A stretch of DNA of 45,828 nt. Source: an uncultured bacterium (GTDB taxonomy: Bacteria; Patescibacteriota; Minisyncoccia; Phycocordibacterales; CAIZLB01). The stretch covers positions 1-45,828 of the forward strand of contig CAIZLB010000025.1 of NCBI GenBank assembly GCA_903933735.1. The letters run 5' to 3'. The notes under the pieces are model-generated. The model ran no database searches, was not told the origin of the DNA, and was given only the letters and a program-made list of their open reading frames with translations. The position numbers and the translations under genes are program-made. Positions 38,918 through 45,828 of this stretch are shown one piece after another. The first letter of the stretch is position 1; each line of letters begins with the position of its first letter.

Positions 38918-40048
38918 ATGAATAACACACTTCGTACTATAATACGTTTCGCTATAATATTAGTATTTTTAATATTATTAGTACTTTTAAGTATAGCCCT
39001 ATTTAAGCTTATACCTAAAGGTATAAATCAATTAGCAGAGTCCACCTTGTCGATCACAAACAATGCAACGACAAGTAATTCTTCTACCACATTGATACAC
39101 AAGGTGTCAGAAAATACATCTACAGCAACAACATCAGGTTTAAGTATAATATCGTCTGTACCTGTTGAAACAAAGACAAACACAATCACAAAAACCGTGT
39201 ATGTAAATAGACCTATATATTACCCAGCAACAACACCAACAAGGACTGGTCTTAAAAATATAAAGGTTACAAAAACAGATTATTATACAAGTGGAGATAT
39301 GATAATTGTTAGATATAAGATATTAAATGAACAAGATACAGCTACAGGAGCTTTCAGTATGCGTGTAGAAATGCCAGCTTTAAATTATAACGACAGAGTT
39401 AGATATATAAATGACATAAATCTAGGTGGTCAAAGTGCCTATGAAGTTGAAGCCCGTTTTAGTGGACTTAATACATCCGTTAATCCTGTTGTTAATATCT
39501 ATGCTGATATAAATAATCAAGTTAATGAAACAGATGAAAATGACAACTTCCTTTCTGTAAGAATAAATACTGTAAATTATAATTATAATAATAATTACAA
39601 CAATAACTGTAGCTACTATAATAATTGTAACAATAACAACTGTAACTATTATAATAATTGTTACGATAATAATTATCTATCACCTAACTTAACAATATCA
39701 TCTATAGAAACTGGTAAGATGATCAATAATTCATTCAATCCTCAAGCAAACTTCGCTTATGGTGATAATGTGGCCTTAAGAGTTAGAGTTAGAAATACAG
39801 GTGATTCTTTTAGAAACAACTGGTCAACTCGTACATATTTCTATGACATGAACGGTGTATATAGAAGTGTTGTAACAGACAATGAATTACCATTGAACAG
39901 TAACGGAGAGGTTACTTTAATAATACAAACAAATAATCAAATAAATCGTGGTAATACTTTGTTCAACTTTAGTCTAGATACTAATAACAATGTGTATGAA
40001 TCAAATGAAAATGATAATACAGCGAATGTGAGTGCTTGGGTTTATTAA
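38918..40048 (+). CDS. CARDB-domain surface protein with Asn/Tyr/Cys-rich linker
   Basis: 376 aa. An N-terminal membrane anchor (about 8-33), a Ser/Thr-rich stalk (about 40-100), then two CARDB-type Ig-like domains (about 105-205 and 255-376), each ending in the hallmark NxVxExxENDN pattern (DINNQVNETDENDN and DTNNNVYESNENDN). Between them is a low-complexity linker of about 45 residues, nearly all Asn, Tyr and Cys. CARDB domains mediate cell adhesion. The linker's Cys may cross-link. It is divergent from the ECF sigma factor and has its own consensus promoter and terminator. Six or so Cys in a bacterium with few other Cys-rich proteins is odd. Confidence 0.85.
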   Translation: MNNTLRTIIRFAIILVFLILLVLLSIALFKLIPKGINQLAESTLSITNNATTSNSSTTLIHKVSENTSTATTSGLSIISSVPVETKTNTITKTVYVNRPIYYPATTPTRTGLKNIKVTKTDYYTSGDMIIVRYKILNEQDTATGAFSMRVEMPALNYNDRVRYINDINLGGQSAYEVEARFSGLNTSVNPVVNIYADINNQVNETDENDNFLSVRINTVNYNYNNNYNNNCSYYNNCNNNNCNYYNNCYDNNYLSPNLTISSIETGKMINNSFNPQANFAYGDNVALRVRVRNTGDSFRNNWSTRTYFYDMNGVYRSVVTDNELPLNSNGEVTLIIQTNNQINRGNTLFNFSLDTNNNVYESNENDNTANVSAWVY

Positions 40049-40078
40049 GAAATCTTATAAAATAAAAAGCTAAAAAAT

Positions 40079-40103
40079 CGCCCTGTTATGGGGCGGTTTT
40101 TTA
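40079..40103 (+). terminator. Intrinsic terminator of the CARDB gene
   Basis: CGCCC-TGTTAT-GGGGCG with a run of T, 30 bp after the stop codon. Confidence 0.85.
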
Positions 40104-40141
40104 TGTGTAAAACTTATCCACAACTTTTATTTAGAAAATGT

Positions 40142-40170
40142 TTGACAGGTGAACTAGAGTTCACTATACT
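40142..40170 (+). promoter_or_regulatory. SOS promoter with LexA box
   Basis: TTGACA (40142-40147) and TATACT (40165-40170) with the inverted repeat GTGAACT-AG-AGTTCAC (40149-40164) filling the 17-bp spacer. It contains GAAC-N4-GTTC, the LexA box type of Gram-positive bacteria. LexA binding here would block the polymerase. Confidence 0.85.
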
Positions 40171-40177
40171 TATAAAC

Positions 40178-40378
40178 ATGACTAAACATAAAATAATAAC
40201 AACAATAAACAAAGAAATTAACAAAATTAACGATGAGATAGATATGAAAATATTACAAGGACTTGCCTACAGGGCTGAAGCTAGACGTCACAAGATGCTT
40301 TTAAATAAACTAAGAAGTGAGGCTAGACCATCATGGCAATACAGACTTTCACGCATGGTTACATCTTTCTTGTTATAA
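40178..40378 (+). CDS. Small SOS-regulated protein upstream of lexA
   Basis: 66 aa from MTKHKIITTINKEINKINDE. Basic, helical, with an N-terminal coiled-coil-like half and a C-terminal RSEARPSWQYRLSRMVTSFL. No family recognised. It starts 7 nt after the -10 of a promoter filled by a LexA box, and lexA begins 20 bp after it, so the two are probably cotranscribed. By position it is comparable to small cell-division inhibitors encoded next to lexA in other bacteria (SulA or YneA role), but its sequence does not show this. Confidence 0.7.
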   Translation: MTKHKIITTINKEINKINDEIDMKILQGLAYRAEARRHKMLLNKLRSEARPSWQYRLSRMVTSFLL

Positions 40379-40398
40379 TGTAATATAACAATTATATT

Positions 40399-40965
40399 AT
40401 GTTAGAAAACTACAAGAAAAAAATCATATCATTCTACGAGTCACACAGACGCATGCCTGGTTATGCAGAGATTATGAACCTAACAGGATTCAAATCTAAA
40501 AATGCTGTATACAAACTTATCAATAAACTCGTAGACTTAGGTGTGATATACAAAGATGCGCAAGGTAAGATAACACCAGCTTTTTTAAATGAGGAGGTTC
40601 CCTTTCTGGGTTATGTTGAGGCTGGATTACCTTCCCTTGCCGAAGAAGATCTTCTTGATACTATAGATCTTGATAAATATCTTTTACCTCACAAAGAGAA
40701 CAGTTATATACTTGAGGTTAAAGGAGACTCTATGATAGATGAAGGTATTAAGGAGGGTGACTATGTTATCGTCGAGAAAAAATCAGATGCCAAAGATGGT
40801 GAGATAGTTATCGCTGAAGTTGATGGTGGTTATACTATGAAATTTTTCAAGAAAAAAGGAAATGTTATATTTCTCCGACCAGCCAATAAAGATTTTAAAG
40901 ATATATATCCAACAGAGTCATTCTCTATCGTGGCGGTAGTTAAGGGGGTTATAAGGAAATATTAG
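40399..40965 (+). CDS. lexA: LexA repressor
   Basis: 188 aa. The N-terminal winged helix (about 1-60) has PGYAEIMNLTGFKSKNAVYK as the DNA-binding part. The autocleavage site Ala-Gly is in GYVEAGLPS (about residue 73), with catalytic Ser in KGDSMID and Lys in YTMKFFKK. It represses SOS genes until RecA-ssDNA triggers its cleavage. Its own unit carries a LexA box (40149-40164), giving the usual negative feedback. A second TATAAT within the end of the preceding gene may provide a separate lexA transcript. Confidence 0.95.
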   Translation: MLENYKKKIISFYESHRRMPGYAEIMNLTGFKSKNAVYKLINKLVDLGVIYKDAQGKITPAFLNEEVPFLGYVEAGLPSLAEEDLLDTIDLDKYLLPHKENSYILEVKGDSMIDEGIKEGDYVIVEKKSDAKDGEIVIAEVDGGYTMKFFKKKGNVIFLRPANKDFKDIYPTESFSIVAVVKGVIRKY

Positions 40966-40967
40966 AT

Positions 40968-41085
40968 TTGACAGAAAAATAGAATCTGATAAACTATAAG
41001 TACAAATGGGTTATCCCAAACGTCAGGATCATAAAGGTCCGGCCAAATCATCTCCGAATAATATCAATTATTCGGTTTTGTATTT
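40968..41085 (+). ncRNA. Small transcription unit between lexA and mazF (RNA or short peptide)
   Basis: TTGACA (40968-40973), TAAACT (40990-40995), and a terminator CCGAATAAT-ATCA-ATTATTCGG followed by TTTTG and T5 (41054-41085). The RNA of about 85 nt could encode a short peptide beginning MGYPKRQDHKGPAKSSP at 41006, but the reading frame runs through the terminator, so a non-coding or truncated role is equally likely. Its 3' end is antisense to the last codons of mazF. Small hairpin GGG-TTAT-CCC near the 5' end. Confidence 0.4.
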
Positions 41086-41437
41086 TTATAAAGTCTACTC
41101 TAGATATGTAACCAATATATTCATCTAGCCTTTTTGTATCTAAAACTCTTAATTGGGATATAATAGCAGACCTTTCTACTCCCTTGAGTAAAATATTTGT
41201 ATAGTATTTATTGTCCTTAATCTTAGTACTTAAAGGTATACCCCAGAATATATTATTATTAAATTTTTTGAATATTAAAACAGGACGACGAAAATCATCA
41301 CCTTTACCATTTTCTTCATCTCCAATATTTTCCCCTAAAGAACACCAGTAAACACGACATTCTTCAATGACTGTTTTTCTGTCTATCTTATCTATAATTA
41401 TTTTTTCATAAATCCAATCTATAAATCTTTTTATCAT
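41048..41437 (-). CDS. MazF/PemK-family toxin, orphan
   Basis: 129 aa from MIKRFIDWIYEKI. MazF-fold features: YWCSLGENIGDE, the RRPVLIFKKF strand, GIPLSTKIKDNKYY and SQLRVLDTKRL. MazF-like toxins are sequence-specific mRNA interferases; no antitoxin gene is adjacent, and this lineage-type orphan with an N-terminal DW helix is common in such genomes. The start is uncertain: TATGAT lies 6 nt before this ATG, but an ATG 12 codons earlier (41473) is also possible. Its 3' end is convergent with the small unit downstream of lexA. Confidence 0.8.
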   Translation of the reverse strand: MIKRFIDWIYEKIIIDKIDRKTVIEECRVYWCSLGENIGDEENGKGDDFRRPVLIFKKFNNNIFWGIPLSTKIKDNKYYTNILLKGVERSAIISQLRVLDTKRLDEYIGYISRVDFIKIQNRIIDIIRR

Positions 41438-41561
41438 CCATATATCATAAAACAATGCAGTTAAAATTTTCATAAAGAATATATAAAGATATGCAGAAGA
41501 AAAAATGAATAAATAAAAATCTTAGATTACAATTCTAGGGTTTTTATTTTTCCTAAGCGAA

Positions 41562-42374
41562 TCAGTCCCCTCCATAACAAAAGTTATCTATTGGGAAGTT
41601 TTTTGAATCATTACCAAGACATGAAAGAATCTCATCATAGTTCCATCCTACAATATTATATTGTGTCTTAACTAATATTCCTGTTTTTGTATAACCCCTA
41701 TCTTTATTATCCTGATAATAAACTGTATTTAATAATAAAACTTCAATAGGCGAACCTTTTGCAATAGTTGCTACATTTGATCCGTCATTATCGACGATAT
41801 CAATATTTTTATTTGCCTTGGTTTTTAGTCCTATATAAACGTAAGGTTGTCTAACTTCAACTATCCTACCAGTATTTGTATCAATCTTGTATTTAGTATA
41901 TGTGGGAAAAGATTCAAATGTAGATCCTGATGAATATATAAAACCATTCCCTGGAATTATCACTTTCCTCGGAGTTGACCCAACATTTATATAATCATTA
42001 CCAGACTTTATAAAATACTCAAAATGAGGGTCACCACTAGGTCCGTCATTTAATTGTATATAGTACTCTGGACCATTAGATATGATCTTGGCGGTATAAT
42101 CAGTAGTTACCTCTGGAGATGATTCACCTGTATCGAAACCACTGCTCATAAATACCTTTTTTTCTTTTTTAACAGTCCCTTCTTTTAAAGAAATAATTTC
42201 ATCTGTTGCATATGTTGTCGTTGATGTAGATATAATTTCTTCTTGTTCTATATTTATATTTGTATCTATTTTACCAATATCTTCCTTATCTTTAGGTGTT
42301 TTAGGAAATGAAAAATATGCTATAACTGCGATGATTATTAATAATAAAATTGAAGTAATAAATTTTATTTTCAT
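41562..42374 (-). CDS. Membrane-anchored extracytoplasmic protein
   Basis: 270 aa. One N-terminal membrane helix (about 5-24), a Thr/Ser-rich spacer (about 30-75) and a beta-rich outer domain with many Tyr and Gly (YYIQLNDGPSGDPHFEYF, GNGFIYSSGSTFESF). A C-terminal part (about 185-250) reads like an SH3-type domain (TKANKNIDIVDNDGSNVATI, then GYTKTGILVK), and two Cys at the end may form a disulfide. No family assigned with confidence. TAAAAT lies 9 nt before the ATG. Confidence 0.65.
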   Translation of the reverse strand: MKIKFITSILLLIIIAVIAYFSFPKTPKDKEDIGKIDTNINIEQEEIISTSTTTYATDEIISLKEGTVKKEKKVFMSSGFDTGESSPEVTTDYTAKIISNGPEYYIQLNDGPSGDPHFEYFIKSGNDYINVGSTPRKVIIPGNGFIYSSGSTFESFPTYTKYKIDTNTGRIVEVRQPYVYIGLKTKANKNIDIVDNDGSNVATIAKGSPIEVLLLNTVYYQDNKDRGYTKTGILVKTQYNIVGWNYDEILSCLGNDSKNFPIDNFCYGGD

Positions 42375-42459
42375 GATGTATTAATTTTAACATAGGTGTA
42401 ATAGAAATCACATCAGAGCAATGCTTCGATGTGATTTTAAAATCTTAATATATCATTTT

Positions 42460-44568
42460 TTATATATCCAAATTCGCAGCTCTCGCATTTGACTGAATAA
42501 AACTCTTTCTTGAAGGAACATCAGTTCCCATGAGTACATCTATAACCCTATCTGTCTCAACAATATCATCTATTCTCACTTGTTTAAGAACACGCCTTGT
42601 TGGATCCATAGTTGTCTCACCCAACTCATCAGCATTCATTTCTCCGAGACCTTTATATCTTTGTATAAATGGTTTCTTTATTGATTTCGCTTTTGTATTT
42701 ATTTCATCATCTTCCTCTTCTTCTGATTCAACCACCCCTTCTTCACCCTCTTCTGCTATAGGAGCATCAGCTTGTTCATATCCGATCTTTTTAAAATAAG
42801 CCTCCTTCTCTTCATCTGAATAATAGTATCCAACCTCCTTTCCATATTTGATCTTATAAAGTGGTGGTTGAGCAACATAGATAAATCCTCCTTCTATAAG
42901 TGGTTTAAAGTATCTATAGAACAAAGTTAATATCAAAGTTCTGATATGGGCACCATCAACGTCAGCATCGGTAGCGATGATGATCTTATGATATCGTAGT
43001 TTACTAATATCAAATACGTCACCTATAGCGGTACCTAAAGCTATAACCAAGTTTCTAACTTCTTGTGATGCAAGAATCTTATCAAGTCTCGCACGTTCTA
43101 TGTTTAAAATCTTTCCACGTAGTGGCAACACAGCTTGAGTTTTTCTGTTTCTCCCTTGAACAGCTGTACCTCCCGCAGAGTCTCCCTCCACAATGAATAG
43201 TTCTGATTCTTCTGCTCTTCTACTTTGACAATCTGAAAGCTTTCCAGGCAAAGTCATACCTTCAAGGGCGCCTTTACGTAAGATAGAGTCTTTAGCAGCT
43301 TTAGCAGCCTTTCTAGCTCTTACAGCTAAAACCACTTTGCTTATAATCTGTTTTGCTTCATCTGGATTTTCCTCTAAGAATTCTGAAAATGCCTCACCGA
43401 ATACATTTGAAGTTGCTGATTGAGCTTCTGTTGATCCAAGTTTTGCTTTTGTTTGTCCTTCAAACTGTATCTCTTGTAGCTTAACTGATACAACAGCACA
43501 TAAACCCTCGAGAACATCATCACCTGTAAATGACTCATCTTCTTTTACAAGATTATTTTTCTTAGCATAAGTGTTAAGTGTACGAGTTAAAGCTGTTTTA
43601 AAACCTGTGATATGTGTACCTCCTTCAGAGTTATAGGTATTGTTTGCAAAAGCAACCAATCTTGTATTCATATCATCAACATATTGCAAAGCTATCTCAA
43701 CACCGACATTTATACCCTCAGCACCTTTATCAGATGATGTATAATCTTTCTCAACATAAAAAACATTTTTATGTACAGTTTTAATATTTTGATTATAGAA
43801 AGAAACCAAAGATGAAAGTCCCCCTTCAAAATAGAAACTCATCGATGGGGCAATAATGTTCTCATCATATATGTAAACAGAATCATCAAGAAGTCTTTTG
43901 ACCTCTTTATCATTCATACCTGACTCTCTCATATCTATGATGTTTACAGTTAAACCCTTAACAAGATATGCTTGTTGTCTTAGATGAGAGACTATTTTAT
44001 GCCAATCATAGTTTATACCGTCCTTGAAAATAGTATCATCTGCCTTGAAAGTAACTATAGTTCCATGCAATTTTGATGTGCCAACTTTTTTAAGTGCATA
44101 CTTTGGCTTTCCTATCTCATATTCTTGTATAAACTTAGAACCGTTCTGATGAACTTCAACACGCGTGTGTACCGACAGAGCATTTACAACTGAGGCACCT
44201 ACACCATGAAGTCCTCCTGAAACTTTATAATCATCGCCACCAAACTTTCCTCCAGCATGCAAAACAGTCATAATAGTTTCTACGGCTGAAACTTTAGTCT
44301 TAGGATGAAGACCTGTTGGCATACCACGACCGTTATCGACTATTCTTATATAGCCATCAGGCAAAAGTGAGACTTCTACTCTGTTAGCATGACCGTTCAT
44401 AGCCTCATCACGACAGTTGTCAAAAATCTCCCAAATAAGGTGATGCAATCCGTCTGGACCTGTAGTTCCAATATACATACCAGGACGCTTTCTGACGGGT
44501 TCTAGACCCTCTAGGACTTGTATTGAATCTGCATCATACTCTGTTTTTTTTGATTTTTTTTCTGCCAT
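42460..44568 (-). CDS. gyrB: DNA gyrase subunit B (type IIA topoisomerase ATPase subunit)
   Basis: 702 aa. GHKL ATPase: LEPVRKRPGMYIG, the catalytic Glu in HHLIWEIFDNCRDEA, DNGRGMP and GGLHGVGASVVNALS. The Toprim part has EGDSAGGTAVQGR, LPLRGKILN and the DADVDGAHI metal site; the C-terminal QRYKGLGEMN is typical. An acidic Glu-rich insertion (about 600-625) interrupts the Toprim region. No second B-type subunit (ParE) is in the window, so GyrB versus ParE is decided by general similarity. TATAAT lies 9 nt before the ATG; divergent from the membrane protein at 44710. Confidence 0.93.
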   Translation of the reverse strand: MAEKKSKKTEYDADSIQVLEGLEPVRKRPGMYIGTTGPDGLHHLIWEIFDNCRDEAMNGHANRVEVSLLPDGYIRIVDNGRGMPTGLHPKTKVSAVETIMTVLHAGGKFGGDDYKVSGGLHGVGASVVNALSVHTRVEVHQNGSKFIQEYEIGKPKYALKKVGTSKLHGTIVTFKADDTIFKDGINYDWHKIVSHLRQQAYLVKGLTVNIIDMRESGMNDKEVKRLLDDSVYIYDENIIAPSMSFYFEGGLSSLVSFYNQNIKTVHKNVFYVEKDYTSSDKGAEGINVGVEIALQYVDDMNTRLVAFANNTYNSEGGTHITGFKTALTRTLNTYAKKNNLVKEDESFTGDDVLEGLCAVVSVKLQEIQFEGQTKAKLGSTEAQSATSNVFGEAFSEFLEENPDEAKQIISKVVLAVRARKAAKAAKDSILRKGALEGMTLPGKLSDCQSRRAEESELFIVEGDSAGGTAVQGRNRKTQAVLPLRGKILNIERARLDKILASQEVRNLVIALGTAIGDVFDISKLRYHKIIIATDADVDGAHIRTLILTLFYRYFKPLIEGGFIYVAQPPLYKIKYGKEVGYYYSDEEKEAYFKKIGYEQADAPIAEEGEEGVVESEEEEDDEINTKAKSIKKPFIQRYKGLGEMNADELGETTMDPTRRVLKQVRIDDIVETDRVIDVLMGTDVPSRKSFIQSNARAANLDI

Positions 44569-44655
44569 ATGGACGATATTATATCATATTTTACAGGTTT
44601 TAGGATAGAGTTTTTAGGGGTTTTGTGGTGTGGGTTTTGGGGAAAATGGTACACC

Positions 44656-44684
44656 TTGATTTTACATATATACAGTGGTATAAA
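44656..44684 (+). promoter_or_regulatory. Promoter of the membrane protein gene at 44710
   Basis: TTGATT (44656-44661), 17 bp, TATAAA (44679-44684); leader of about 20 nt to the ATG at 44710. Confidence 0.6.
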
Positions 44685-44709
44685 TATCAGGTCTAACCTT
44701 AAAAACAGT

Positions 44710-45546
44710 ATGAACAGCAACCACATCAACAAAGTATTGGGTATATTTATCGGTGCCGTCATCGGTGCTATCGTCGGCCACAAACTCATTCAATATGGTT
44801 TATGGCTTATGTTTGTAGCTCCAATTACAGGAGCACTTATTACAAGCTTCATGGTCGCTCCCAAAACGACCTGGAACATCATCAAGATTGCATGGAAGAC
44901 CACTTGCGTGGAGATGCCGTGTGGAATCTGGGCGTTTGTGAATTCAGATCGATTTAAAAAAGCATTATTCAGATTAACCATTCTTCTGGTTGGTATCATG
45001 TTATCCATAATATTAACCTCAATATCAGTGATATTACTGATGTCGTTTAAGAATACTTCGGAATTATTATTCAACATATCGATGGCTATTATAATATTTT
45101 ACGTAGCATTATCCTGGTCAATTTTAATTACTGGATTTTTTGATATAACAGAGGATGATACATACAAACTTCATTGGGGTGGGATTAAACTACTAATAAA
45201 GTATTGTAATGTTTTTGCTGCCATATTTTGGACCTCATGGCTAATTTTCAAAGGTCTGAGATATGTCTATAACAATCGTAAAAAATATTTGGACAAAATA
45301 ATTTTAGGCTTCATGTACACCGTGAAATTCATTGCCAGATTTTTCACCCATCTGGAATCAGGTCTACGTACATACGGCCTGACCATCAGTGTGCTTTCAG
45401 CGGCCGTAGGTGCATTTATTGGCCAATTCTATAGTCAACCGTTATATGGCGGCTTGATTGGTGTCGTTACATACAGCATCATGCATCTTTCGATTTGGAT
45501 CATTGCAGTTTGCGCTCGTGCTTTGCCGAAACGCATCCTTCAATAA
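44710..45546 (+). CDS. Multi-pass membrane protein, mosaic base composition
   Basis: 278 aa from MNSNHINKVLGIFIGAVIGA; an in-frame start 47 codons earlier would read through the promoter. About six membrane helices (10-30, 32-50, 90-115, 120-145, 165-185 and 235-270). The first and last helix pairs are Gly/Ala-rich and alike (IFIGAVIGAIVG and SAAVGAFIGQFY), hinting at an internal duplication. Both ends of the gene are GC-balanced while the middle is AT-rich, as if two sources were joined. No family recognised. It ends in a strong terminator. Confidence 0.65.
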   Translation: MNSNHINKVLGIFIGAVIGAIVGHKLIQYGLWLMFVAPITGALITSFMVAPKTTWNIIKIAWKTTCVEMPCGIWAFVNSDRFKKALFRLTILLVGIMLSIILTSISVILLMSFKNTSELLFNISMAIIIFYVALSWSILITGFFDITEDDTYKLHWGGIKLLIKYCNVFAAIFWTSWLIFKGLRYVYNNRKKYLDKIILGFMYTVKFIARFFTHLESGLRTYGLTISVLSAAVGAFIGQFYSQPLYGGLIGVVTYSIMHLSIWIIAVCARALPKRILQ

Positions 45547-45563
45547 TCTCAACCCGTTTACTC

Positions 45564-45595
45564 ACGCTGGACCTTCATCGGTCCGGCGCTTTTTC
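45564..45595 (+). terminator. Intrinsic terminator
   Basis: GCTGGACC / GGTCCGGC with a 6-nt loop, then GCT and T5, 18 bp after the stop codon. Confidence 0.85.
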
Positions 45596-45655
45596 ATTTA
45601 TATCTAAAAACCATCGGTTTTAACCGGTGTGTACTTTTAAAGACAACGTCGTATT

Positions 45656-45695
45656 ATGAATAATGCCCTTACTAAATAGTATGGGCATTATTCAT
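45656..45695 (+). mobile_element. Left-end hairpin of an IS200/IS605-type element
   Basis: TGAATAATGCCC and its exact reverse complement (45683-45694) around a 14-nt loop, with one further base pair outside. It lies 16 bp before the TnpA start. Subterminal imperfect palindromes of this size mark the ends recognised as single-stranded hairpins by IS200/IS605 transposases. A second small palindrome (CGGTT-TT-AACCG, about 45615) lies just upstream. Confidence 0.65.
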
Positions 45696-45710
45696 TAAAT
45701 ATACACACAT

Positions 45711-45828
45711 ATGTCAATTAGAAAAACATACAGGCGTACAATACGTACTCTATCACACTGCTACTATGATTTAAAATACCACTTCGTGTGGATTCCAAAA
45801 TACAGAGGTAAAGTATTAGACGACGAAA
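45711..45828 (+). CDS. IS200/IS605-family transposase TnpA, N-terminal part
   Basis: 39 codons to the window end, starting MSIRKTYRRTIRTLSHCYYD. The segment YHFVWIPKYRGKVL is the characteristic N-terminal motif of Y1 (HUH) transposases of the IS200 type. The HUH metal site and catalytic Tyr would lie beyond the window. The gene continues off the edge; whether a TnpB partner follows cannot be seen. Confidence 0.88.
   Translation, partial: MSIRKTYRRTIRTLSHCYYDLKYHFVWIPKYRGKVLDDE

Overview
The window is AT-rich, gene-dense DNA that looks like a Patescibacteria (Candidate Phyla Radiation) genome, most likely Parcubacteria-like. The evidence is the gene set: a MurA with an XRE-type helix-turn-helix at its N-terminus, a shortened release factor 2, an orphan MazF/PemK toxin, CARDB surface proteins, short prepilin-like anchors, many small orphan genes, and almost no Shine-Dalgarno sequences. 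Placement is by resemblance only. UGA is used as a stop and an RF2 gene is present, so I read it with the standard bacterial code.

Layout. (1) 1-129: the 3' end of an integrase-type transposase. (2) 142-11740: a run of same-strand (minus) small genes, nearly all with a TATAAT-like box 6-9 nt before the ATG, so probably transcribed one by one as leaderless mRNAs. They encode three NUDIX hydrolases, an IPP isomerase, a histidine phosphatase, a methyltransferase, two paralogous PRTase-like proteins, a DUF922 protease and orphan membrane proteins. Two families of short repeats sit between the genes from 7.3 to 11.3 kb, and the run lies directly beyond the 3' end of a tRNA-Gln(CUG) gene (11821-11894). 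(3) 11944-15276: a small ORF, a TrmB-type regulator with a perfect palindrome in its promoter, a divergent inositol-monophosphatase-like gene, and a GC-rich two-gene secreted-protein operon. (4) 15346-25580: core genes prfB, a beta-CASP nuclease, a VanZ-like protein, rpoC and rpoB, with a 6S-RNA-like structure just downstream of rpoC. (5) 25860-27857: a GC-balanced orphan gene, a MaoC-like hydratase, then about 0.68 kb without protein genes that holds five successive promoter/structured-RNA/terminator units. (6) 27858-36017: an AlbA_2/Schlafen-type ATP-binding regulator, autoregulated-looking murA, flavodoxin-fold oxidoreductase, MYG1, AI-2E transporter, mutM, two small GC-balanced membrane proteins flanking a candidate RNA with two anti-Shine-Dalgarno motifs, and ndk. 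(7) 36039-40048: a cell-surface locus with sortase, a secreted helical-repeat protein, a membrane protein coupled to an ECF sigma factor, and a divergent CARDB protein. (8) 40149-45546: a lexA SOS unit with a clear LexA box, a MazF toxin, an anchored orphan protein, gyrB and a multi-pass membrane protein. (9) 45656-45828: the left end of an IS200/IS605-type element.

How it fits together. The core transcription, replication and repair genes are interleaved with accessory units that each carry their own promoter, and several their own strong hairpin terminator. Regulation looks local: palindromes over the promoters of murA, trmB and lexA, an ECF sigma factor for the surface locus, and several candidate small RNAs. 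All functional statements come from reading motifs by eye; no database search or RNA folding program was run.
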